Of a stretch of 10,381 nt of DNA, positions 1 to 5,671 are shown in pieces. Source of the DNA: Elusimicrobia bacterium RIFCSPLOWO2_12_FULL_59_9 (GTDB lineage Bacteria > Elusimicrobiota > Elusimicrobia > O2-12-FULL-59-9); the NCBI GenBank assembly GCA_001800185.1, contig MGUX01000031.1, positions 1,928-12,308 of the forward strand, read 5' to 3'. Within the stretch, counting starts at the first letter, position 1. Each line of letters begins with the position of its first letter. Made by a program: the position numbers and the translations under genes. The notes beneath the pieces were generated by a model. That model saw nothing but the letters and a program-made list of their open reading frames with translations. It was not told the DNA's origin and searched no databases.

Positions 1-12
1 AAGGACAGGCTC

Positions 13-1518
13 CTAGGCCTTGGACGCGACGCTGGAGGTCCTGAGAATTCTAGAAGGCAGCCTCCCGCCCGTCTGGCCCATGGAATGCTCGTAGCGAACG
101 GAGGAGGCGGATGGATTGAAAGGGATGTTGAGAGACCTTCGAACCTCCCGCTCGGTTTGGTCCCTCAAAGCGACCAATTCTTCCGGCGACAAAGTATCCG
201 TGTAGACGAAGGACCGGTAGCCCCCGTCCGGGTCCCCCTTATAGTAATCGGCCACCTGCGTATAATCCACCTCAAAGGAATAGAGGCTGTCCCCCGTTTT
301 TTCGTAGGTGTAGACCCATACTCCCGGCTTGGAGGGGTGGGGCACGGCGTAGTCGTAATACGGGGAGCCCGGATAGGTGGTGATGATGGTGACGTCAAAA
401 TCATCGGGCTTGACGTCCAAAAGCCACTGCTTGGTCTCGGCGATGGTCTTTTTGGTTTCTCCGGGATGGCCGATGGACATCAGCGCCTTGACCTTCAGTC
501 CGTGCCTGCGCGCGATCTCAACGCAGCGGGTGTTCTCTTCCCGGGTCGCTCTCTTGTTGATGTTTTCCAGAATCCGGGGCGAGCCCGACTCAAAGCCGGT
601 CAAAATCCAGCGGAAGCCGGCGCGGCGCATCGCTTCGGCCTGCTCGTCGGTGAAAAGCTGGGCCTTGATAAAGCCCCTCAATCGGAACTCGGTCTTGATT
701 TCTTTTTGGGCCTTGTCGATGAGGTTCATGAGTTCCACCATTTTGGTGTTCACGTTGAGCTCGTCATCGTAGAGCATGAATCCGCGCGCGCCGTATTTCC
801 GGTGCATCTGGAGCATTTCCTCGACGACGTTTTCCGAGGTGCGCATGCGCACGCGCCGCAGCATGGGCGATTCCCGGCCGCCGCAGAAGCCGCAGGAGAA
901 GGGGCAGCCGAGCTGCGCGATCATGCTCAAGGCGGGAACCTTGTCGATGGCGTAGTGGTAGGAGCCCACGTCCACCAAGTGCCGCGCCGGAAAAGGCGTC
1001 TCATTTAAAGTGCGGTTCGTCAGGAACAGCGGCCTCGCCGGATCATCGGCGTCGATAAGCCGCGGTGCTCCCTCCTTGATGGCTTCAAACACGGCGTATT
1101 CTCCGTCTCCGGCCACCAGCACGTCGCAGAGCTCTCCGAGTTGGTTAAACGCCTTGGTCGCCCTTCCGTCGATTTTCTTGCGCGCTTCCCGGCGATAGGC
1201 CGCGTGAACGAGGGTGATATGGGGACCGCCCAGGATAACCTTCGCGTCGGACCGGTGGAGACGGATCCTGCGGATGATTTTGGCGGCGGCCGGCATTTGG
1301 GGCGTGGTCGCCGTCACGCCGAAGATTTTGGCGGAGCTGTTTTTAAGGTGGATGGAAACGACGTCCTCAAAGTTCTGGATGCCCGAAAGATCGAGCATCT
1401 CCACTTCGCGGCCGGCTTTCTCGAGCACGGCGGCCACCTTCAGGATTCCGAGGGTCATAAAGACCCTTTCATCCAGCAAAAATACCGAGGGCGGCGTAAT
1501 CAGACATATCGGATTCAT
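13..1518 (-). CDS. B12-binding-type radical SAM protein, substrate unknown
   Basis: Predicted cytoplasmic [4Fe-4S] enzyme that cleaves S-adenosylmethionine. Numbering from the chosen start (501 aa), residues 2 to about 145 look like the Rossmann-type cobalamin-binding domain of this superfamily, with ICLITPPS at the N-terminus, GGPH near 97 and GDGEYAVFE near 137-145. The radical SAM core follows, with the cluster motif CPFSCGFC (Cys205, Cys209, Cys212), then GFESGSPRILENINK near 308-322 and SIGHPGET near 348-355, all typical of B12-radical SAM proteins. The tail beyond about 380 is Tyr-rich and family-specific. I chose ATG at 1518 over the in-frame ATG at 1530 because it gives the usual short N-terminus and has a GCGGGG stretch 4 bases upstream, whereas the 1530 start has no ribosome-binding site. 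Members of this superfamily methylate unactivated carbons or rearrange rings; the actual substrate cannot be read here. No BchE or HpnJ assignment is justified. The gene has its own promoter, so it is probably a separate transcription unit from tag. Confidence 0.9.
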   Translation of the reverse strand: MNPICLITPPSVFLLDERVFMTLGILKVAAVLEKAGREVEMLDLSGIQNFEDVVSIHLKNSSAKIFGVTATTPQMPAAAKIIRRIRLHRSDAKVILGGPHITLVHAAYRREARKKIDGRATKAFNQLGELCDVLVAGDGEYAVFEAIKEGAPRLIDADDPARPLFLTNRTLNETPFPARHLVDVGSYHYAIDKVPALSMIAQLGCPFSCGFCGGRESPMLRRVRMRTSENVVEEMLQMHRKYGARGFMLYDDELNVNTKMVELMNLIDKAQKEIKTEFRLRGFIKAQLFTDEQAEAMRRAGFRWILTGFESGSPRILENINKRATREENTRCVEIARRHGLKVKALMSIGHPGETKKTIAETKQWLLDVKPDDFDVTIITTYPGSPYYDYAVPHPSKPGVWVYTYEKTGDSLYSFEVDYTQVADYYKGDPDGGYRSFVYTDTLSPEELVALRDQTEREVRRSLNIPFNPSASSVRYEHSMGQTGGRLPSRILRTSSVASKA

Positions 1519-1577
1519 AGAACCCCGCATAACATTTTAGATGGAGGCTGACGACGGGCCTAAAACCATATTTTAAA

Positions 1578-1606
1578 AGTATAGCATCCGACCCGCAAAG
1601 CGTCAA
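1578..1606 (-). promoter_or_regulatory. Sigma-70-type promoter of the radical SAM gene
   Basis: On the minus strand, a -35 box TTGACG (1606-1601) and a -10 box TATACT (1583-1578) are separated by exactly 17 bases. A TG one base upstream of the -10 (TGcTATACT, 1586-1578) makes it an extended -10. Transcription should begin near 1571, giving a leader of about 50 bases to the ATG at 1518. It is the best consensus promoter I found in the window and lies just after the tag stop codon, so it should read the radical SAM gene independently. Confidence 0.75.
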
Positions 1607-1618
1607 TGGCGGTTTTCT

Positions 1619-2233
1619 TCAGGTTTTTGAGGCGGATACGCTAGCCAGAGCGGCGCACTCTTGATGGCGAAAACACCTTATAAGATGATCGTTGACCATG
1701 CCCGTTGCCTGCATATGGGCGTAAACAATGGTGCTGCCGACGAACTTGAAGCCTCGTTTTTTTAAATCCGCGCTCAGAGCGTCGGATTCCGGGGAGGTAG
1801 CGGGGAGGTCCTTCATGGCTTTGCGCCGGTTTTGAATCGGTTTGCCGCCGACAAAACGCCAGATATAAGCATCGAAGCTGCCGAATTCTTTTTGGAGAGC
1901 GAGAAACGCGCGGGCATTGCTCACCGCCGCGGCGACTTTCAGGCGGTTCCGGATGATTCCTGGATTTTGCAGCAGGGCTTTGATTTTTTCCCTTCTGAAT
2001 CGCGCGATTTCGGCCGGGTCGAAGCCGGAAAACGCCTTGCGGTACGCATCGCGTTTATTTAAAACGGTAGACCAACTCAGCCCGGCTTGGGCGCCCTCCA
2101 GAATGATAAATTCAAACTGCTTGCGGTCGTCGTGGACGGGAACTCCCCATTCGGCGTCGTGGTAGGCGGTCATGAGACTGTGGAGCCCCTCCGCCCAGGG
2201 GCAGCGGTTTTTAGGTTTGGAATTTTGTTTCAT
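1619..2233 (-). CDS. tag: DNA-3-methyladenine glycosylase I
   Basis: Base-excision repair enzyme that removes 3-methyladenine from alkylated DNA in the cytoplasm, leaving an abasic site. The 204-residue protein matches the Tag family along its whole length. It has the start of the fold at RCPWA (10-14), YHDAEWG (24-30), the active-site stretch LEGAQAGLSW (45-54) with Glu46 and Trp54, and NDHLIRCF (181-188). The zinc-site residues of the family are present as Cys11, His25, His183 and Cys187, so the enzyme looks intact. The N-terminus carries about nine extra polar residues before the conserved Cys compared with short family members, and the tail is a low-complexity Ala/Ser run. The ATG lies 18 bases beyond the stop of the giant repeat gene; the only Shine-Dalgarno-like sequence, GGAG, is a rather distant 12 bases upstream. 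It is probably co-transcribed with that upstream gene, though the functions look unrelated. Confidence 0.95.
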   Translation of the reverse strand: MKQNSKPKNRCPWAEGLHSLMTAYHDAEWGVPVHDDRKQFEFIILEGAQAGLSWSTVLNKRDAYRKAFSGFDPAEIARFRREKIKALLQNPGIIRNRLKVAAAVSNARAFLALQKEFGSFDAYIWRFVGGKPIQNRRKAMKDLPATSPESDALSADLKKRGFKFVGSTIVYAHMQATGMVNDHLIRCFRHQECAALASVSASKT

Positions 2234-2251
2234 GGAAGTTTGCGGCTCCGA

Positions 2252-5200
2252 CTAAAACAACCATAGGAAACGGAATGTCTTGCGGCCTCCCGGCGCGGTT
2301 TGCCGGCCGAAAAGGCCGCCGAGAAGGCTCCAGGAGGAGGCGCCGTCTTTGCTCCGGCTGGAATCCCATACCGGGTTGACCTCCAACTCCGTTCCATTGG
2401 GAGCGCGGCTTAGGCGCACGAGCCTGTAAAGCAGCCTGAAATCGCTCGACTCCCCCGAGCGTTTGTATCTTGCCAGGTAGCCGAGCACGTCGGCATTGAC
2501 GGCGTAGCCCGGCTCTCCCGGACGCCCCTCGCGGCGGTAACCGTAGAGGGGGAAGAACCTCTGACTGAAAGTGCCGGCCTTGGTTTCGCTGTAAAACAGG
2601 CTGAGACGTTGGAAACCTAATAATGCCAGCCAGCGGCCAGACTTGCCTTTCCGATAGCTGTAAAAGGGCGTCAGCCAATGGGATGTTTCCACCCCTTCGA
2701 GTTTGTAGCAGTAAAGGCTCAAGGGGGGAAAGAAGCCCAAAAGGCCGAGGGTGGTTGTGCCGGAAGCAGGAGCTTTGTTGTCGGCTTCCTGGCGAAGGTA
2801 GCTGTAAAAAGGAAAAAATCGGCTGCGGCGTGCGTCTGGAGAGGCTTTGGAATAAAATAGGCTCATTCGCCGGTAACCGAGCATGGAAAAGTCCCAGGAT
2901 TGCGCATCTATTCGGCGGCTATATAAAGGAAGGAGCCAGGAGGTTTGCACCCCCCCTTCCTGGCGGAGGGAAATTAGGCTCCATTTTGGGCTGAAGCCAA
3001 CCAATCCCAGGCCGGTGGATTCCTCCGAGTCTGATGCCTCCTTTGAATTTTTCGTGCGCACATAGTTGACGAAGGGTGAAAAGCGGAGCAGCGTCCACCG
3101 GCGGCCGTCGGCGGCGCGAAACAGGCTGAACGGTCCGCCGCCTAAAAAGGCGAGGTCTTTGCCGTTTTCATCCCTCTGGTAGCTGTAAAGGGGGAAAAGC
3201 CATCTTGAGACATCGGTTTCACTCCAGCGGTTGTAGAAAAGGCTCCACTCCGGGTAGAAACCGAGAAGGCTGATCGTCCGCATGGCCGGAGCGTTGATTC
3301 CCTTTCCCCAGACCTTGGCCCGGCTGTAGGTGTAGAAAGGAGAGAAACGCTGCTCGAAATAGTCGCTGGTCTGCTCGGAGCGGAAAAAGCTGAGACGGCC
3401 GAGTCCGAAAACGGCGAGCGCGTCGTTGTAGCCGTCGGTCTGGTAGCTGTAGAGCGGGAACAATCTGTGGTTGAGAAGCGGTCCCTCGCGGGTCAAGGAA
3501 AAAAGGCTCCATTGCGGGTCCAAACCCAAAAATCCGAACCCGGACTTTTCGGTTTGGCCATCCAGGCGTTTATCCCGCCGGCGGGAAACCAGCGCTCCAA
3601 GAATATTAGTCCGGTCATAATCGCGTTGCACCATGCGCACCCAAAGCGGGCCGAGGTAGTAGCTGAGAGAGAAGTTTTCCCCCAGAAATCTGCCGAAGAA
3701 GGGTACTAGATGGGTTTGGCTTCCCCACGGCCCCCGGAAATGCCAAAAAAGGGGAAAGGCCACCACCGATTGCGATTCGGGCGAGCGTCTTTGCCAATAC
3801 AATGGAAGCAGCCGGGTGGAGGCGCGCTGCGGCCCGGTCTCGTAATGAAAGAGCGGCCAGAGGGCGTCCCAGGAATTGATGCCGGTGTCCTCCTCATGCA
3901 GCCGGGACCAAAGTGGAAACAGGAGAAGATGCCGCCGCACCTTCTCTCCGCGGCGGTAGAAGCCGTAGAGCGGAAAATAGTACTTGAGTTCGGAGTTGAT
4001 CTCCTGATCGAGCAGGTGATAGTAGAACGGGAAAAAAGCATTGAAACTGTAGGTACCGCCCTCGTAGCGCATATGCAGCGGCAGGTTGACCTCCAGCGCA
4101 GAATTTTTGGACCGGTAATACCAGTGCAAGGGAAAGAGAGTCCGGAAGGCGTACTGCGGCTCGCCGTAAGAGAGCCAAAGCGGAGCTACGCTCAGGCTTC
4201 GGTCCTGCCATTTGGATTGATGCCATAGCGGGAACAGTCCCCGGTGGCGAGTTTCGAGGTCGTTATTCTCAAAGTTATAGTAGTTAAGAAAAACATCCTT
4301 GCGACCATCGGGGCTTCGGGTCAGCCAGCCGAGCCAAAGAAAGCGGTTGAAGCCGTATTTTTCGTTGGACACCCGATACCAGGCGGGGAGGGGGGAAAAT
4401 AACGCCCAGGGCGGCAGCTCCGAAAAGTTCTTGAACTCCGAATCCCGGGCGCGGGCGTAGAAGGGGAGAAAACGCTCAGAGAAATAATCCGGGTTTCTGT
4501 AGCGCTTAAAAAGCGGCCATAAAAGGTTGAGGTCTTTTTCCTCGGTCTCCGGATTATGGGCGGAGCGAAAAAAGGGCCAAATGATGGATTTTTCGGACCG
4601 ACTGCCTTCCCGGCTGGAGCCGTAGACGAGCGCCATATGCCAGGAGAGCAGCTTCCGGCCGTCATCCCGCGTGTATTCGAAAATATTGGCGTAATTTGAG
4701 AGCCCAAACATGGAAAAATGAATGTAGTTGCCGAAGGTTTTCCGGGCGTGGTAGAAAATGGGCATAAGCTCCGTAGAGCTTTCGCCCGGAGCTCTTTGCT
4801 GCCGATAAAGAGGATAGACGCTCAGGCTCGTTGTTGGGTCTCTTTTCCGATAGGTGACGAGGGCGTAGCGCTTGTAGGTTTCACCGGTCTGGTAGTCTTG
4901 GCGCAAGTCGACGAGGGAAAGCGGGGCGTATCCGAGAATGCCCAAAGTGCGTCCCTGGGCATCGCGCTCATAGTTGTAGAAGGGGAAAAAGTAAGAGAAA
5001 ACATCCTCCGGTTTTTTTTTGTGGCGGATTAAGGGGAAAAAGTTTAACGAGGTCTCCTCGTCCTTGCGCCGATAAAAAGCCCACAGCCAGCGCCGGTTGA
5101 TCTCACCGGTGCCGAAATCCCTGCGGAAATCGAAGAGAGTGATCGGGCTGTAGCCGATCACCCCCAGCCGGCGCTTTTCGTTCTCTTGGAAATAACTGTA

Positions 5201-5578
5201 GGCCGGAAAGAGAACGGCCTCCGCTTTGTCCGGAGCTGTTTGACGGCGGTAGAGGGGCAGGACCGACAAAGTCCGGATTTCGTCCCGGCGCTCGTAGCGA
5301 ACCAGAGGCCAAAGCGCGCTCCACCGCCAGTACTTCTGGTCCGGATCCCAAGTGCGAGAATAGAAGGGCCTAAAGCCGAGGGAAAGGCGGTTGAATTCGC
5401 GCTCGTAATAGATGAGAGAAAGAAGTATTTCCACGTCCGTGCGGTCGGGGCCGCTTTCGTAGAGGAGGAAGGGCCAGATTTTTACGGGGCGCGGCATGTC
5501 CTTTTCAACCGCTTGGGCCAGGAAGGGGTGGGCCAGAAACAGAAAAGCCAGCACAAGCGCCGAAAACAGGCGTTTCAT
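2252..5578 (-). CDS. Giant secreted aromatic-strand repeat protein, function unknown
   Basis: I do not recognise a named function. The 1108-residue protein begins with a clean signal peptide: MKRLF, a hydrophobic run to about residue 20, then a likely AQA cleavage site after residue 23. The rest is almost entirely repeats of a short strand-like motif, [FLW]-P-[LF]-[YWF]-x-[YF]-x-R, alternating with LG-hydrophobic-LGF-x-P-x-x-SLF. It contains an N-terminal array with a 74-residue period, a central ladder with a Pro-aromatic strand every 16-20 residues, and a C-terminal array of four 88/88/87-residue units. A distinct closing module follows (about 1031-1108: LLYRLVRL, LEVNPVW, LLGGLFG), ending FRFLWLF. 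There is no hydrophobic helix after the signal peptide and only one Cys (956). Alternating aromatic strands and the terminal Phe suggest export to, or insertion into, the outer membrane; a surface beta-structure is the alternative. The regular Pro within strands is odd for an ordinary barrel. There is no Shine-Dalgarno sequence; see the overlapping promoter. Coding is intact and tag follows directly. Confidence 0.85.
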   Translation of the reverse strand: MKRLFSALVLAFLFLAHPFLAQAVEKDMPRPVKIWPFLLYESGPDRTDVEILLSLIYYEREFNRLSLGFRPFYSRTWDPDQKYWRWSALWPLVRYERRDEIRTLSVLPLYRRQTAPDKAEAVLFPAYSYFQENEKRRLGVIGYSPITLFDFRRDFGTGEINRRWLWAFYRRKDEETSLNFFPLIRHKKKPEDVFSYFFPFYNYERDAQGRTLGILGYAPLSLVDLRQDYQTGETYKRYALVTYRKRDPTTSLSVYPLYRQQRAPGESSTELMPIFYHARKTFGNYIHFSMFGLSNYANIFEYTRDDGRKLLSWHMALVYGSSREGSRSEKSIIWPFFRSAHNPETEEKDLNLLWPLFKRYRNPDYFSERFLPFYARARDSEFKNFSELPPWALFSPLPAWYRVSNEKYGFNRFLWLGWLTRSPDGRKDVFLNYYNFENNDLETRHRGLFPLWHQSKWQDRSLSVAPLWLSYGEPQYAFRTLFPLHWYYRSKNSALEVNLPLHMRYEGGTYSFNAFFPFYYHLLDQEINSELKYYFPLYGFYRRGEKVRRHLLLFPLWSRLHEEDTGINSWDALWPLFHYETGPQRASTRLLPLYWQRRSPESQSVVAFPLFWHFRGPWGSQTHLVPFFGRFLGENFSLSYYLGPLWVRMVQRDYDRTNILGALVSRRRDKRLDGQTEKSGFGFLGLDPQWSLFSLTREGPLLNHRLFPLYSYQTDGYNDALAVFGLGRLSFFRSEQTSDYFEQRFSPFYTYSRAKVWGKGINAPAMRTISLLGFYPEWSLFYNRWSETDVSRWLFPLYSYQRDENGKDLAFLGGGPFSLFRAADGRRWTLLRFSPFVNYVRTKNSKEASDSEESTGLGLVGFSPKWSLISLRQEGGVQTSWLLPLYSRRIDAQSWDFSMLGYRRMSLFYSKASPDARRSRFFPFYSYLRQEADNKAPASGTTTLGLLGFFPPLSLYCYKLEGVETSHWLTPFYSYRKGKSGRWLALLGFQRLSLFYSETKAGTFSQRFFPLYGYRREGRPGEPGYAVNADVLGYLARYKRSGESSDFRLLYRLVRLSRAPNGTELEVNPVWDSSRSKDGASSWSLLGGLFGRQTAPGGRKTFRFLWLF
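2489..3538 (-). repeat. Four tandem 88-residue units in the giant protein's C-terminal array
   Basis: Protein residues 681-1030 form four units of 88, 88, 87 and 87 residues. Landmark positions recur in step: the P of 'LGFxPxW' at 688, 776, 864, 951; the P of FPLYSY at 708, 796, 884, 971; the S of SLF at 730, 818, 906, 993; the P of RFxPFY at 747, 835, 923, 1010. Each unit therefore carries four strand motifs in a fixed order. The units are well diverged in sequence, so this is an old duplication kept by selection on structure, not a recent DNA repeat. Confidence 0.85.
3689..4246 (-). repeat. Central ladder of Pro-aromatic strand motifs, 16-20 residue period
   Basis: Within residues 445-630 the motif [hydrophobic]-P-[LF]-[WYH] recurs with its Pro at 450, 466, 483, 500, 517, 536, 555, 575, 592, 609 and 626. 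The spacings are 16, 17, 17, 17, 19, 19, 20, 17, 17 and 17 residues. Unlike the flanking arrays it lacks the LGF-P-SLF motif between strands, so it looks like the simplest form of the repeat, from which the longer units may have been built. Confidence 0.8.
4589..5272 (-). repeat. N-terminal array of 74-residue units in the giant protein
   Basis: Residues 103-176 and 177-250 are two matching 74-residue units, and 251 to about 330 is a diverged third unit of about 79 residues. In-step landmarks are the P of S-L-x-hydrophobic-x-P-L at 108, 182, 256; the P of the next strand at 125, 199, 273; and the LGxxGYxP motif at 138 and 212. Each unit also holds a TGE-x-x-(K/R)RY/W turn followed by YRR/YRK. 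Confidence 0.8.
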
Positions 5579-5584
5579 CGCGCA

Positions 5585-5593
5585 ATTCTATCA
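5585..5593 (-). promoter_or_regulatory. Extended -10 promoter abutting the giant-gene start codon
   Basis: On the minus strand TGaTAGAAT (5593-5585) is an extended -10 element. Only six bases (TGCGCG) separate it from the ATG at 5578, so transcription initiating the usual seven bases downstream would begin on the A of the ATG and give a leaderless mRNA. No convincing -35 is seen, which fits an extended -10. No Shine-Dalgarno sequence precedes this ATG, in agreement with leaderless translation. Confidence 0.55.
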
Positions 5594-5653
5594 AATACGG
5601 CGTCGCTTGAATAAAATGGAGGCGGTTTTTTGGTCGCGGCGACGCATAACCTT

Positions 5654-5662
5654 TGCTACAAT
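5654..5662 (+). promoter_or_regulatory. Extended -10 promoter of the ankyrin-TPR gene
   Basis: TGcTACAAT (5654-5662) on the plus strand is an extended -10 element nine bases before the ATG at 5672. Initiation near 5669 would leave a leader of about three bases, or about fifteen if translation starts at the next ATG (5684). No -35 with normal spacing is visible; the closest, TTGGTC at 5630-5635, is 21 bases away. It is divergent from the giant-gene promoter in a 93-base gap. Confidence 0.5.
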
Positions 5663-5671
5663 AAAGCCGGC

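Noticed and set aside
85..1008. 307-residue open frame on the plus strand opposite the radical SAM gene
   Set aside because: It is antisense to a gene with clear catalytic motifs; its composition (Gly, Val, His, Asp-rich) is a shadow of GC-rich codons and it shows no domain.
1534..1539. Second -10-like TAAAAT on the minus strand just before the radical SAM ATG
   Set aside because: No -35 and no TG extension, and a much better promoter lies 40 bases upstream.
2211..2678. 155-residue open frame spanning the giant gene's end and the tag start
   Set aside because: It lies out of frame on the same strand as two convincing genes; Arg/Pro-rich with no recognisable motif.
3710..4228. 172-residue plus-strand frame inside the giant gene
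   Set aside because: Antisense shadow; the opposite strand carries the continuous repeat pattern with constant register.
2489..5272. Regularly spaced similar DNA words such as GTAGCTGTAAA that could suggest a CRISPR or DNA repeat array
   Set aside because: They are the reverse complement of recurring FPLYSY-type codons; spacing follows protein repeats and copies differ at many bases.
2252..5578. Assignment of the giant protein as LptD or another known outer-membrane transporter
   Set aside because: No OstA/jellyroll N-domain, no conserved Cys pairs (only one Cys), and the internal repeats are unlike LptD.
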